Assembly: GCF_002127325.2 (NCBI RefSeq) | Contig: NC_035436.2 | Span: 83,883,716-83,947,715 of the forward strand | DNA length: 64,000 bases | Source of the DNA: Helianthus annuus | Lineage: Eukaryota > Streptophyta > Magnoliopsida > Asterales > Asteraceae | Direction: 5' to 3' | In this document: piece by piece, positions 12,063-24,438 of the stretch | How positions within the stretch are numbered: the first letter of the stretch is position 1 | Layout: the number at the start of each line of letters is the position of its first letter | Position numbers and translations under genes: made by a program | The notes under the pieces: model-generated | What the model was told of the DNA's origin: nothing | Databases searched by the model: none | Seen by the model: the letters and a program-made list of their open reading frames with translations, nothing else

Positions 12063-15000
12063 TCACTGATTTTCCTGGGGTGTCACATCCTCCCCGCGTT
12101 GATCTGGAATTTCGTCCCGAAATTCCGAAGTAGTAGCTTCAGCCTCAGTAGCGGTTGCATTGGTTTCGAATAACTGGGGGTACTTTTCTGTCATCCTGTC
12201 TTCGCGTTCCCAGGTGTACTCTGGGCCACGTTTGGAGTTCCAACGAACTCGAACAAGAGGGATTCTCTTGTTTTTGAGGACCTTCACATCCCGGTCCGTG
12301 ATTTCTACTGGTTCCTCGACGAACTGCAACCGCTCGTCGATAGTGAGTTCTTTGAAAGGAATGATGAGGTTTTCATCTGATAGGCACTTCTTTAGGTACG
12401 ACACATGAAAGACATTGTGAACTGCCCCGAGTTCAGCTGGTAGGTTCAACTTGTAGGCTACTTTGCCAATCTTTTCTATGATTTCGAATGGTCCGACGTA
12501 CCGCGGATTTAGTTTGCCCCGTTTGCCAAAACGAACCACACCCTTCCAGGGTGAGACTTTTAATAAAACCCGGTCCCCGACCTGAAATTCCAAAGGCTTT
12601 CTACGCTTGTCAGCGTAGGCTTTCTGACGGTCGTGTGCTGCCGCCATGCGTTGTCGTATCTGTGCAATCTTTTCTGTGGCGTCCACTACAATCTCTGGAC
12701 CCGTGATCTGACTATCCCCCACCTCTGCCCAACAGAGAGGTGACCGGCATTTACGCCCGTACAATGCCTCAAATGGAGCGGCTTGAATGCTGGTGTGATA
12801 ACTGTTATTATATGAGAACTCCACCAAAGGGAGGTGCTTTTCCCAGCCGTTGCCGAAGTCTATAACGCATGCCCTAAGCATGTCTTCAAGAGTTTGAATC
12901 GTTCGCTCAGACTGCCCATCCGTCTGAGGATGATATGCTGTGCTCATGTCTAACCGTGAGCCGAAAGATTTGTGCATCGCTTGCCAAAGCTCTGACGTGA
13001 ATCGTGCATCGCGATCCGAAATGATGGATGTGGGCACCCCGTGCCTCGAAACAACTTCTTTAAGGTAGATGTCTGCGAGAGTGGAGAACTTATCCGTTTC
13101 CTTTATAGCTAGGAAGTGTGCAGACTTGGTGAGTCGATCCACGATCACCCATATAGTGTCGTTCCCCCGCTGGGATCTAGGTAGGCCCGTAACGAAATCC
13201 ATGGAAATTTCTTCCCATTTCCATTGAGGTATCTTAGGCTGCTGGAGTAGACCAGCTGGTTTCTGATATTCAACCTTGACCCTTGCACAGGTCAGGCATT
13301 TTCCAACGTACGTAGCGATGTGGGCCTTCATACTAGGCCACCAGTATGTAGTACTGATGTCGTGGTACATTTTCTCCGACCCTGGATGTACCAAGTAGCG
13401 AGACTTGTGAGCTTCATCCATTACAAGTTCGCGTAGACCGCCATAAAGTGGGACACAAATACGCCCCGTTACATAGTAGGCGCCGTCTGCCTTCTGTTCC
13501 ATTTGCTGTCGTGAGCCGCGTAAGGCTTCAGCCTTGACGTTTTCGGGCTTCAATGCCTCTACCTGAGCGTTTCGTATTTGTGCAGGAAGGCTAGACTGAA
13601 TCGTAAGCTGTAGCGCTCGCACGCGTCGTGGTAGAGTGTCTTTTCGACTGAGGGCGTCAGCCACTACATTGGCCTTGCCTGGATGGTACTTGATGGCGCA
13701 TTCGTAATCGTTCAGTAATTCAACCCATCTTCGTTGACGCATGTTCAAATCCTTCTGCTTAAGGATATGCTCGAGACTCCTGTGATCGGTGTAAATTGTG
13801 CACCTGGTACCGTACAGGTAGTGTCGCCATATCTTAAGCGCGAAAACAACGGCTCCCAGCTCTAAATCGTGTGTCGTGTAGTTCTGTTCGTGAATCTTGA
13901 GTTGACGTGAAGCGTAAGCAATAACCCTGTCGCGCTGCATTAACACACATCCAAGTCCCCGAATGGATGCATCACAATAAACCACGAAGTCGTCTGTGCC
14001 CTCTGGCAAAGAGAGGATAGGTGCGCTGCAAAGTCTATCCTTTAAGTGCTGAAAAGCAGTCTCCTGGGGCTCTCCCCAGCGATAGGTGACACCCTTCTGT
14101 GTCAGTAACGTAAGCGGCTGCGCAATCTTCGAGAAATCCTTGATAAACCGTCTGTAGTAACCTGCCAAACCCAAGAATTGGCGTATTTCCGTTGGCGTTC
14201 GTGGTGCAGGCCAGTTTCTGATCGAGTCTACCTTGGATGGATCGACATGGATCCCATCCTTGTTTACTACGTGGCCTAAGAAATGGACTTCACGAAGCCA
14301 GAAGTCGCATTTCGAAAACTTAGCGTACAGCTGTTCCTTCCGAAGGAGTTCCAAAATAAGGCGTAGGTGTTGCTCGTGTTCCTCCTGACTCTTGGAGTAG
14401 ATCAGAATATCGTCGATGAATACTATGACAAACTTGTCGAGATAGGGTTTGCACACCCTATTCATAAGATCCATAAATACGGCAGGCGCGTTCGTTAATC
14501 CGAACGGCATGACAAGAAACTCGTAGTGACCGTAACGAGTTCTGAAGGCTGTCTTGGAGACGTCCTCATCCCGGACTCTCAGCTGATGATATCCTGACCT
14601 CAAGTCTATTTTCGAATAGTAACACGACCCTTGCAACTGGTCGAATAAGTCGTCTATGCGTGGAAGAGGATAACGGTTCTTCACCGTCACCTTATTGAGT
14701 TCACGGTAGTCGATGCACATCCTGAACGTACCGTCTTTCTTTTTCACGAAAAGTACTGGAGCTCCCCAAGGCGAAGAGCTTGGACGAATGAAGCCCTTTC
14801 CCAAGAGCTCTTGTAGCTGCTTTGATAGTTCCTCCAATTCTGATGGAGCTAGACGATATGGTGCGCGAGCTATGGGTGCTGCTCCTGGAGCGAGCTCGAT
14901 TTGAAATTCGACCTGACGATGAGGCGGTAAGCCAGGTAAGTCTTCAGGAAACACCTGAGGGTAATCGCGTACAATTGGAATATCCTCCAATTTCTTTTCT

Positions 15001-16409
15001 TTTGCTGATGCGTCTGTAACTAGTGCCAGAATGGCAATGTGCCCCTTTCGTAAGCATTTCAGAGCCTTCAAGAAGGAGATGATGCCAACCACTGCACCAC
15101 TCTTGTCGCCTTGAACTTCGAGAGGTTCTTGACCCGAACGTGGAATACGAATGATCTTCTCACTGCATAGAATTTCTGTCTGGTGTTGGGATAGCCAATC
15201 CATCCCAATCACGACGTCGAAGCTACCCAAAACTATGGGAATGAGATCGATAGAGAAAGCTTGACCAGCTAGGATAAGATTACAACCCTGAACTACGTGC
15301 GTGGCTTCTAGACTTTTACCGTTAGCTAACTCTACTACATGTTTGGTGGGTAAAAGTGTTGGTGTACGTTTTAGCAGTTGACACATTTTCACAGACATAT
15401 AGCTTGTATCCGCACCCGAATCAAATAAAACAGTAACGTAAATATTGTCGAGGAGAAACTTACCCAAAACCACATTGGGATCGTTCACTGCGTCACCTCG
15501 ACCTAGCACAAAAGCGCGTCCCCTAGCCTCGTTGCCATTATTGTTGTTGTTCCCACCATTGTTGTTCCCGTTGCCCTGGTTGTTGTTGCGGTTCTGGTTC
15601 TGGTTCAATTGAGGGCAATCCCGCTTGAAGTGACCTTCAGCCCCACACTGAAAACATCCCCGGTTTCCACGCTGTGGCTGCTGTTGCTGATTCTGGTTCT
15701 GGTTCTGCGGAGCTGGTAGTTGAGGTTGCTGGTTTTGATTTGCAGGACGTGGGCTCCTACAGTCTTTGGCCTTGTGCCCCATCTTGAGACACCTTTGGCA
15801 ACGACCCTTGCTGCATGGGCCGCTATGGTGCCTGTTGCAATTGTGACACTTGGGGTGAAATCCCTGATATCTTCCCCGTCTATGACCACCAGAGGATTGT
15901 TGACTGGGACTCTGGTAGTGGTCAGTCTTTTGTTGCTGAGCTTGAGACTGAACAGATGCTGAACCCTTACTAGAATCTCCATCCCACTTTCTTTTGCTGT
16001 CACTAGTAGTAGGAGGAGTAGCTGAAGTAGTAACGGTAGCAGTAGCGCTGATACGTTTAGGCAGTTTGTTCTGATCCACTGCCTGGTCTGTGATACGGTG
16101 GGCGAGGCGTTGGATATCCTGGATGTTATCAAGGTTAGCCGAAGTAACGTGGCTCTGGATCTCTGGCGCCAATCCCTTGAGATACATCTCAATGCGCTTG
16201 TATGGAGGGTCCACCATAGTTGGGCACAGAACGGCCAGCTCATTCGACCGTTTAGTATACGCTTCGATCTCTGATCCAACCATTTTCAAATTATACAGCT
16301 CGTCTTCCAACTTGTGAATATCTTCACGCGTACAATACTCCCTCTTAATAAGTTCCTTAAAATCGTTCCAGGGTGTGGCGTTAGCAGCTGCCAACCCCAG
16401 AATTTGCAC
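12063..16409 (-). CDS. E4 gag-pol polyprotein (Ty3/gypsy chromovirus), open from mid-gag to chromodomain
   Basis: The open frame has 1448 codons; 16409 is only the first codon after an in-frame stop, as the natural gag ATG is at 16799. Domains in order: gag (1-115); three Cys/His knuckles at 188-199, 204-217 and 252-265, the last two classical CX2CX4HX4C; an Asn/Gln-rich linker; aspartic protease with DSGAD at 330; reverse transcriptase with FIDD at 664-667; RNase H with DAS at 813, E850 and D875; integrase with zinc-binding C1038/C1041, catalytic D1071, D1132 and E1168; YVGPF at 1304; chromodomain about 1365-1415 ([14 protein letters not shown]). The enzymes would copy genomic element RNA into cDNA in virus-like particles and integrate it, with the chromodomain steering it to heterochromatin. 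All catalytic residues are present. Clade assignment to Tekay is inference. Confidence 0.95.
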   Translation of the reverse strand: MQILGLAAANATPWNDFKELIKREYCTREDIHKLEDELYNLKMVGSEIEAYTKRSNELAVLCPTMVDPPYKRIEMYLKGLAPEIQSHVTSANLDNIQDIQRLAHRITDQAVDQNKLPKRISATATVTTSATPPTTSDSKRKWDGDSSKGSASVQSQAQQQKTDHYQSPSQQSSGGHRRGRYQGFHPKCHNCNRHHSGPCSKGRCQRCLKMGHKAKDCRSPRPANQNQQPQLPAPQNQNQNQQQQPQRGNRGCFQCGAEGHFKRDCPQLNQNQNRNNNQGNGNNNGGNNNNNGNEARGRAFVLGRGDAVNDPNVVLGKFLLDNIYVTVLFDSGADTSYMSVKMCQLLKRTPTLLPTKHVVELANGKSLEATHVVQGCNLILAGQAFSIDLIPIVLGSFDVVIGMDWLSQHQTEILCSEKIIRIPRSGQEPLEVQGDKSGAVVGIISFLKALKCLRKGHIAILALVTDASAKEKKLEDIPIVRDYPQVFPEDLPGLPPHRQVEFQIELAPGAAPIARAPYRLAPSELEELSKQLQELLGKGFIRPSSSPWGAPVLFVKKKDGTFRMCIDYRELNKVTVKNRYPLPRIDDLFDQLQGSCYYSKIDLRSGYHQLRVRDEDVSKTAFRTRYGHYEFLVMPFGLTNAPAVFMDLMNRVCKPYLDKFVIVFIDDILIYSKSQEEHEQHLRLILELLRKEQLYAKFSKCDFWLREVHFLGHVVNKDGIHVDPSKVDSIRNWPAPRTPTEIRQFLGLAGYYRRFIKDFSKIAQPLTLLTQKGVTYRWGEPQETAFQHLKDRLCSAPILSLPEGTDDFVVYCDASIRGLGCVLMQRDRVIAYASRQLKIHEQNYTTHDLELGAVVFALKIWRHYLYGTRCTIYTDHRSLEHILKQKDLNMRQRRWVELLNDYECAIKYHPGKANVVADALSRKDTLPRRVRALQLTIQSSLPAQIRNAQVEALKPENVKAEALRGSRQQMEQKADGAYYVTGRICVPLYGGLRELVMDEAHKSRYLVHPGSEKMYHDISTTYWWPSMKAHIATYVGKCLTCARVKVEYQKPAGLLQQPKIPQWKWEEISMDFVTGLPRSQRGNDTIWVIVDRLTKSAHFLAIKETDKFSTLADIYLKEVVSRHGVPTSIISDRDARFTSELWQAMHKSFGSRLDMSTAYHPQTDGQSERTIQTLEDMLRACVIDFGNGWEKHLPLVEFSYNNSYHTSIQAAPFEALYGRKCRSPLCWAEVGDSQITGPEIVVDATEKIAQIRQRMAAAHDRQKAYADKRRKPLEFQVGDRVLLKVSPWKGVVRFGKRGKLNPRYVGPFEIIEKIGKVAYKLNLPAELGAVHNVFHVSYLKKCLSDENLIIPFKELTIDERLQFVEEPVEITDRDVKVLKNKRIPLVRVRWNSKRGPEYTWEREDRMTEKYPQLFETNATATEAEATTSEFRDEIPDQRGEDVTPQENQ

Positions 16410-16799
16410 CTGCGCGTTCCATCAGGTTAACGCGATTCCTTCCAAGGTGCCAGTTGCATACTTGACCTTGCGAGCCTCAGGGCACTCGCACATTTCGAAT
16501 ACTGACTCTAGCTTTTCGAACCAGTGGAGGAGTCCCACTGCCCCCTCTGTGCCGCTGAAAGTACTTGGACGACAATCCATGAAGTTCTTAAAGGTGCAAA
16601 CAGGTTGCTGCGCGTGTTGACCTATTGTGTACGAATAGGACGAGATTAAATACGATTGTTAATGCAGGATCTAAGGATCCTAGTAGGAATCTATACTACA
16701 GGGTATACTACCTGCTTGAGCAGCTGCAAGTGCCGCAGCAACTTGAGCTTGAACGAGAGCCTCTAGCTGGGCTTGAGTCATGTTGATTCGTCCAGACAT
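16410..16799 (-). pseudogene. E4 gag N-terminal part, interrupted by three stops
   Basis: Starts at ATG 16799-16797 with MSGRINMTQAQLEALVQAQV, a typical start of chromovirus Gag, in the same frame as the downstream gag-pol ORF. In-frame stops occur at 16682-16680, 16661-16659 and 16424-16422. Between them the protein still reads as Gag (for example GAVGLLHWFEKLESVFE). No frameshift is seen over the whole 4.7-kb frame. These stops would block full-length Gag; re-initiation downstream cannot be excluded but would lose the Gag N-terminus. Confidence 0.8.
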
Positions 16800-17097
16800 G
16801 ATCTTCATAGTAAAAAGTAACGTAAATGAGAGTGGTTCGCGAGTAGGGCGATGACAGAAAAGCGTAAGCACGTAGGGATTCTCATGTAATAGTATCATGT
16901 GTATCTAAACGTAATGCGAGCAAGTTCTAAACAGTTCTAGCAAACAGGCAATAAACATAAACCTTATTACCTAGGATGTCGAGTCTTGCACGTGGAGCGA
17001 AGCGTCGTTGTGGATCGTTGAGAGCACTGTTCTGGTTATAGTCTGGTTTTAATAAAAACGTTTTCCCATATTAAAACCAAGTTCTCTATAACCAATG

Positions 17098-17109
17098 GCT
17101 CTGATACCA
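17098..17109 (-). other. E4 primer binding site (tRNA-iMet)
   Basis: The minus strand reads TGGTATCAGAGC three bases after the sense 5' LTR (17113-19551). The leader between it and the gag ATG is only about 300 bp and holds no extra ORF, unlike E6. Confidence 0.92.
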
Positions 17110-17112
17110 ATC

Positions 17113-19551
17113 TGTCACACCCCCAAAAATCCACCTGCAGAGTATCACCGCTTGGGAGTGTGACATGACCAGGATCAAGCCACCAATTATATCAAACATA
17201 GCATTTAATAACAACCATAGACATAATTGATGTTCAAAACCAAACATTGTATATGTAGCGGAAGCATTTAAGTAAAAACCCAATCATAAGCGTTTACGTA
17301 TGGAATATCATAAGTGTTTAGTAAGCATTCATGAATCCTTGTCCACAACGACCTGCTCCTCCTGGTGCAAGCTCCATAAAGTACCTAAGGTCCTGCAAGG
17401 CATGCAGTAAATAATCAACAAACTAGTTGAGCGAGTTCACAGAAAGTAAGTTCGTAACAGTAATGCGTAAGTTCATCTAGTGGGGGCTTCCCATACAAGT
17501 ATATACTATTTGCGAGGGATTCTCACGTTTATCCTTACAATGGGGGATTCCCATTATGGTACTTACTAGACTAGTGCAACCATGTGTTCTTCTTAAACCG
17601 AGAACAGGAATACGTACTGGGTCACGTAGGATTTACGTGACGTGCCCTTCCTCGAGGACAGTGGTACGCGTGGGGGCTACGTAGGCTTTACGCAGCGTGT
17701 CCTTCCGACCCGGAAGACAGTAGATGGTATTGGGTTACGTAGGCTTTACGTAACGTGTCCTCCCGACCCGGGAGACAAATGGCAATTACTGGGTTACGTA
17801 GGCTTTACGTAACGTGTCCTGACTATCCTGAGGACGATGGTCTATAGTCTAGTGAATGCGTAAGTACGAGTAATCATTCCATATCAACATTCCAACCCAA
17901 TTCCCAACCCGGAAATCCCATGCCTTGGCTGTGTGAACTCACCTTGGTTTGCTCGGCAGATACACAAAGAGTACAATTAGCTAGTAAAAGGTCAACCACG
18001 TCCTATCACGGTTATAATACAAGTCAGGTTCGGTTCAAGTAATGCACGTATGAATCACATAAGTTAACATGTTAACAGCACATATAAGTCATGGCAACAC
18101 TTATTGCACGGCATCAGTCAGTTTGTATAATAGGATCATACTTTGAGCGATTAAACAATTGGGCCCAACAACTTAACAAATTCAATAACAAATCTTGGCC
18201 CAAACCGATCGCACATAAGGGCCTTGTGCGATCCGGCTCGGCTTGTGCGATCTAATTAATTCAGCCCAACGATAATACTCAGCCCAACAATAAACTGGCC
18301 CAACATGCATAAGCGGCCCAAATATAACACATAAGTGACTTGTGCGACTGAACTGGATTGTGCGACTACAGACCCTTGTGCGACCAGGATTGAGATTGGG
18401 CCTAAGGCCCAACATGTGATTTAAGAGCCATTACTCGTGCGATCCGATACACACCTGGCCCAGTCCAGCATGCATGGCAGCTTGTGCGATCCACACCTGT
18501 TGTGCGACCGTGCATGCCAAACATCTTGTGCGACCAGGCGATTTGGGCTTGTGCGTTTGGGCCCTGGACTTCTAAGGCCCAACTGTTAAACGACATTCCC
18601 CTTGTGCGACTGGGTAATGCCTTGTGCGACTGGTTCAGCTTGTGTGATCGAACCAGTTTGTGCGAGTGGCTTGTGTGATTCAGCCTAGTTGTGCGATTGG
18701 TTAACAACTTTCCATGAATTAAGCAATCAGTTACAAATCTTATAACAGTTACCAATTTTATCTCAACCAATCAACAAAATTTCCAACATACGTTTACCCT
18801 AATGCCGATCAAACAAGCCTTTTCATCATGAATTCGTATGAATCTTAATTCAAACATAAACACTAATTTATCAAGAACATAAACAATATATTCATCATCT
18901 TATCAAATCGTGTGATATGGTTCAATTAGCATGCATATTAATTCAACAGTTGTGCACCTCATCCGCATATAAACACATATCAAACGATTAACAACATCCA
19001 ATCATAACAAATCAATCCGAGAACTAACATATCAACCTAATCGGATCGGCCCTAGTTTAATATCACATACACAAGTCTAATCGGTATAGTCTAGCATGGA
19101 ATCATATCATCGATCAATAAGAAGGTAAATAACAACACACTAACCGTAGTGTAAAGGGTGATCCGATTCAAGAATGATATCCGAGAGGAAGAGAAATGAT
19201 GGCCGTCGAGTTCCAAAGCAAACGAGAGAGAGAAAGGTCTAGGGTTCTTGGTGTGTGTTCTTGTGTTTTGTAACAAATGAGAAAAACCAAGTCCCTAAGG
19301 TGTTTACACGGTATAGAGGGGTGGGCCGGCCCTTACATGGGCTGCCCTATTGGTCCGCGTACAAGGTGTAAAGCCCAATGGCTTTGTGCGATCAAGTGTA
19401 GGTGTGTGTGTTGTGCGATCGGGTTAATACATGCATACATACGTTACATCATGCACTCAATAACAAAACATTCATTAAGTCCAATCATATAATTTAGTTC
19501 ACATATGCACGTAGCGTTACACAAAGTAAGTCTAAAGTTCGAGTTGTCACA
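17113..19551 (-). repeat. E4 right LTR (sense 5' LTR)
   Basis: 2439 bp, equal in length to 9548-11986, with the same boundaries TGTCACACCCCC and GTTGTCACA. It carries the same ACGT-core repeat (17617-17835) and TTGTGCGAYC array (18205-18705). Confidence 0.93.
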
Positions 19552-19556
19552 GTGAC

Positions 19557-22364
19557 GACCCTGGTGAGTGTTTACAGTGGATCGCGGTGGTTTGATTGTT
19601 TTCATCGGTAAATTTTCAACTCTTTTCTCTCTTCTTCAAGATCCATACAGATCTGAGTTTCCACGGCTTGATGTTGGTTGTTCAGGTGAGAGGAAGGACT
19701 GGGCGCCGACGTTGACGACGGGGTGCGGTTTGTTGTTTCAGTCGACGTCTGTTGATGAGTTCGAGTTATGTCCGGTCAGACTCAGATTCGTGTTTCGGGA
19801 TTTTGAGATTGTTCGAGTTGGGTTCAGATCTGGTTCAGACTAGAGTTCATGATTTTTCGAGTCAAGTCTCGAGTTTGGTCAGCATCGGTCAACGATTCGG
19901 TTTGGGTCAAGCGCTTCGGGTCAGACGGCTCGGTTGACTCGGTCAAACTGAGTCAACTCAGTTGACTCGGTCAACACAGTCAACAGACGGTCAACGGTAG
20001 TCACGCAGTCAATACGCGACCCGGTAAAGTCTAACGACGCGAAATTAGTATAGACCGTATAGTTTTAGATTTTTTTTACTACGCGAATCGAGCTCGACCG
20101 ATACTACAGTGATTTACTTACTATTTTGCATTTTGACGAAAGTTATATATATATATTGTTATATTGTTGAGTAATTGATTTAATTTTGAAAATAAATCGA
20201 AACTTTGGTTGTCAGGATCATCCAAAAACAGAAGAAACTCTGTCCGTTTTTCCTAAAAATCCGAAACGAGACAAGTGATTTTATTCAGAAAACGACGTTT
20301 TTTCGAGGTTCCGTTAATTTTTATAAAATAAGTATAAAAGCATACTTATTTTCGCGATGCCTTACAACACGAGTTACTAGTTAACAAAAACCGACAACTT
20401 ATGTAAAAATAAATATTAATTATCTCTACTTATTTCAAAACACATTGAAAACTCGAACACTTTTATAAAATAACTATGATTAGTTATATTTATTTCAAAC
20501 GTCGACCCTAAACTCTTTTACGAACAGAATATAATTTTTATATTTATTTCAAACGTTTAATATTCAGGAGTCATATACTATAAATATAATTATTTATATT
20601 TCTTTCAAACGTTTAGAATCCCAATTCTTATAAAATGAATATATTTGTTTCAAACATCAAGCTTTCCAATGTATATATGTATATATATTTATTTATTTCT
20701 ATCCTACGAAAACTACAACGGTATATTACCGTATCATTTACGACATTTCAAATACGTACCATTATTGATCTACGTATTTATAAGTCGCGACGACTAACAC
20801 GACTTTATAAAGATATTTATATTTATATATAAATATATATTCTAAGTCACTTGGAAACTAAGACGTTTCAAATATTTAGTATTTATCCTGATTATAAATG
20901 GGATCAAATAACCATAGATTGATTATTCTAAGTCAAGATAACACTACCTTTGTAGGGTCGTTTTATTAACGACGCGGTAGAGCTCGGACACGTAGTTTAG
21001 CTACGTTTAAATTAGAAACTTATAATTATTCCTTGATTAGGGATGCTTTAGTTGCACGCTAGCGAGTTCACATTCTTGGAATGACATCACGGAATCACGT
21101 TAAGCTAGCTTTACACAGGAATGTCAAGGTGAGTTCATAACCCCCACTTTTTACGGTTTTACATTTTTATAAATGTTTTCGGGCGTGGAAAGACATGCAA
21201 GTTTTTGCAAAAGAAAACACTATTTCGATGAACGGAAACACATCTTTATAAACCATGTTGGAAATGAATTTCAACGAACTCGAAAGGTTTACGAAAGGTT
21301 TATACTAAACATACCGGTTTACAAAACAAACGCGTATTTTCGCAAACATGCATGATTTTCATAACTAGTGACGAGAATGTCCTAGTTACAACAACGAGAC
21401 TGGGTTGGCCTGCGTACGAAAAACGAGACAACTCAGTGAGATCATGTTCCCCTTTTCTTCCAATGTTTCGGTTAACAACTTTCAGGGGGAAATACATGTC
21501 AAACTTAGGTATGTTTAAGTTATGGAATGAACTCTTAGATCATGTGAGCATAGGCTGTAACTGAGGTGCCATTAATCCTTTTGAGGACCAAGGAACAAAG
21601 GTTAGATCTAATGGGTACGGGCGAGCCCCACTCATGGTCCATGGGTGACCACTTAGAGTGCTGTTGTGTCCAGCGTCGAGAGTTCGACACTTAAATTGCC
21701 TACGCGGGTTGAGTACCTCCTATGTCGTCGCATATATTAATGTCCTCGCGAAACATTAATGATCAACATGTTCATAGACGCTTTACATACCAACTTACAA
21801 CACTATAACTTTCAAATGTTTTAAATATTCATTTGACGCAAACTCATAACACATGTATTTATAACTTGGGTAACATTTTCCACTTATGTACAAGTAAGAG
21901 GATGAGTACACATGTATTTATAACTTGGGTAACATTTTCCACTTATGTACAAGTAAGAGGATGAGTTGGTCCTGCTTACAAAGACTTTTTTTGGGCTCGG
22001 CTCATTCTCACACATGCAATGCACAAAGACTCTCATTGGCTAGACCCACAGTTTTCATATGACATGCCGAGAAAATGATTTTACTAAATTTTCTCCACAA
22101 CTTTTAAACCGGTAAACAAATAGATTTATTTTAAAATCTTTTTCAAAACAAACTATGAACTCGCTCAACTTTATGTTGACTTTTTCGCACGTTCTTTCTC
22201 AGGTTACATTTTCAAAACTATGGAACGGTTGGAATAGGAGAACCCATGGGATTTCGAGTAATTAGCAGGCGTTCAATTTCTAGAAGTCTTAGCTTATTTG
22301 CTTCCGCTGTGCAATGAAGATACCAGTCCAGTCACGCCAGCTATGATAATTTCGGGGTGTGACA
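19557..22364 (+). repeat. E3 3' LTR, part 2
   Basis: Resumes at GACCCTGGTGAGTG directly after the GTGAC target duplication, follows 5' LTR positions 3129-5896 and ends GGGGTGTGACA at 22364. A 59-bp tandem duplication (21849-21907 and 21908-21966) is present only in this copy. Confidence 0.88.
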
Positions 22365-22369
22365 ATGTA

Positions 22370-23133
22370 TGGGTCGGTCATCATCTAACTCAACAATTTA
22401 TATACATCTCATTTAATATAAGGTTCAAACAAGTACAGCAACCAGAATTTATATATCTAAATTTCGAATCGGTCAATGGATCGATTGGGTACCTTAAATG
22501 TCGAACTGAAACAAATCCGAGAGTGAAACAAGATCTGCGAAACGTGAATAACTTCCAGTGGCTGCGTAGATCACTCGATCCGGTTAACACAATACGAAAC
22601 GAAAATAATAGTTGATTAGTGGCAGCTCACCGTGAATCAGACTAAACTGAACGGAACACGAGTGGCGGGTAGTATAATGGCGGCGCGAAGGTCACGACAG
22701 AGTGTGATGGTGGTGCAATGGCTGATTCAAACAAGCGGTACAGATGGTAAACGGTTTTTCATTTTGTGAGGTTTGAGGGTTTATAATAAACTGAAGGTTG
22801 GCACAAGAACAATCGCTGCCCCATTCTTCGGCATATTGATTGAATGATGATAGTGTTAATATTTAAAAAGAAAGGAAAGCCATAGAGATAAGAAGGTTTG
22901 CCGCAAATTTGAAACATGGATTTGAAATATACTTTATATATATTATATGCATAACACACTTCCCTTTTCTTTTCCTTTTTTTTCATTTACGTACAAAAGA
23001 GAACCAAAAGAATCAAGACATGCATATGTACTTTAACACAAACATAATAATAATTCAAAAAAAATATAAAGATTTTTATCCATTATTGTTATTACTATTA
23101 TCAATAGAATTTTATGTAATTATGTATATTACA
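22370..23133 (-). repeat. E2 left LTR, second part
   Basis: Continues the E2 LTR after the E3 insertion and matches 26146-26906, ending at ATGTATATTACA. Confidence 0.85.
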
Positions 23134-24438
23134 ATTCTACTCCCCTAAAAAAAAATTTGTCCTCAAATTGCTAAGTACGAATACGAACGTTTCACACATA
23201 ACGGACACGGAATAGACTTTACACATGTCAAACTATTAGACATCATACATACAATGTACGGAGTTTCTAAGACGGTCAAAAGACGCATACTAAACAAATT
23301 CAAATTCAGAAATAACAATACAAGTAAAGTGAGATTTAGAATGCTAAGACACGACAAATTCGAGTACATACTAATCTACACAACAGGAGTCCAAAAGCAC
23401 ACATATGTACCTGTAATTCACGATTATGTTCGCGACCATATTGTCAATTACCTTACATAAGTGCCCTAAGGGTCCTCTTATCATGCATCTCAGTGACCTA
23501 TTAAAATTGTAAAGAAAGGTAGTGTGGCGATAAACAAATCATAGTTAGCATTAGTTCTAAAAAAAATAATATAGTGATATCTAAAGTAGTTGCAACGACT
23601 CCGCAAGGATACATATTACTGATGTGAAACACCTCTTGAAGCACGTTTGATAGCAAGGTTCTTATGGTGCGTAATCGACTTCGTCAATGTCGTACTCACT
23701 TTAGTCGTGTTATCCACCATTTTCCAAGTCACTTCATGAATTCGATAACGAGACCGCAATGATGATGGTATAACTATTTGACACATTCGAGAATAACTAT
23801 TTGACACATTCGAGATACATTTAATAACTCCACAATTATTAAAACCATAGAAGCAGCAACACTATTTAGCTTATTTAAACATTTGGATTTAATAGAATCT
23901 AATAACTTGTTAATTTACTAACAAATCCTTATTTGATAAAAAAAACAACTTTTCTATGATTGAAAATTTATATTTAAGAAACAAATGATCTAGATAACAA
24001 GAATATGAAAACAAATACTTGAGAACTTATGAAAACCTTCTATACTCATATGGAACAGGAAAATGAAACAAAACCGAGGCAAAACAAATACTAAGATAGA
24101 CACGTGTTGACAAATATAAGCTAAACACACAATCTACATCCAAATCTAAAACTAAACCTAGCACTAGACAAATAACAACCCAAAACCAATGCGGATACTG
24201 TATCAAATAGTTACACCTGATACGGAAACAAAATCATATAGTGAACATGATCATAGGTAGATCTAGTAGCGATCGACAAAAGAAACGCCATAAGCAATTA
24301 GACCCAAGATGACAAAATAAAGAGTAAGAAGATTGATTGAAAGTCGAAATCCTAACCCAACGTCTACCCATTAACTCACAGGTTGTTTTTAAGGTTCAAC
24401 TTTTCTACAGGAAAGAGCCTTTGCTCTGATACCATAAT
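23134..24438 (-). other. E2 internal region, no coding capacity
   Basis: 1.3 kb with a purine tract (minus strand TTTAGGGGAGTAGAAT) at its left edge and the tRNA-iMet primer site TGGTATCAGAGC at 24434-24423. The largest ORFs are under 70 codons and resemble nothing. A short 23-bp direct duplication of a TAACTATTTGACACATTCGA string lies at about 23768-23812. The region is too short for gag-pol, so E2 is non-autonomous. Confidence 0.7.
24423..24434 (-). other. E2 primer binding site (tRNA-iMet)
   Basis: The minus strand reads TGGTATCAGAGC four bases from the LTR edge at 24439. It fixes E2 on the minus strand. Confidence 0.88.

Larger units (their letters stand above)
9548..19551 (-). mobile_element. 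E4: near-complete chromovirus (Tekay-like), minus strand, nested in E3 3' LTR
   Basis: It is flanked by GTGAC at 9543-9547 and 19552-19556. Two LTRs of identical length (2439 bp: 9548-11986 and 17113-19551) differ at few positions by eye, so it is the youngest layer of the stack. The sense strand is minus: primer site at 17098-17109, gag ATG at 16799, gag-pol to 12063, purine tract at about 11987-11998. The coding part is open from mid-gag to the chromodomain, but three nonsense codons interrupt the N-terminal part of gag. It could move only with Gag from a relative. Confidence 0.93.
2098..22364 (+). mobile_element. E3: large non-autonomous LTR retrotransposon (LARD-like), nested in E2 LTR
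   Basis: It is flanked by the direct repeat ATGTA at 2093-2097 and 22365-22369. The uninterrupted site is present in the sister LTR of E2 at about 26141-26150. The 5' LTR is 2098-5896 and the 3' LTR begins at 8492, is split by E4, and ends at 22364. Both LTRs start TGTGACAACCGG and end GGGGTGTGACA. A tRNA-iMet primer site (5900-5911) and a polypurine tract (8480-8491) are in place, but the 2.6-kb internal region encodes no gag, protease, RT or integrase. Long LTRs with a coding-less interior fit a LARD. Confidence 0.88.

Noticed and set aside
15605..16279. 224-codon minus-strand ORF overlapping E4 gag
   Set aside because: Out-of-frame shadow of the gag knuckle and Gln/Asn-rich region; the main frame has the CX2CX4HX4C motifs.
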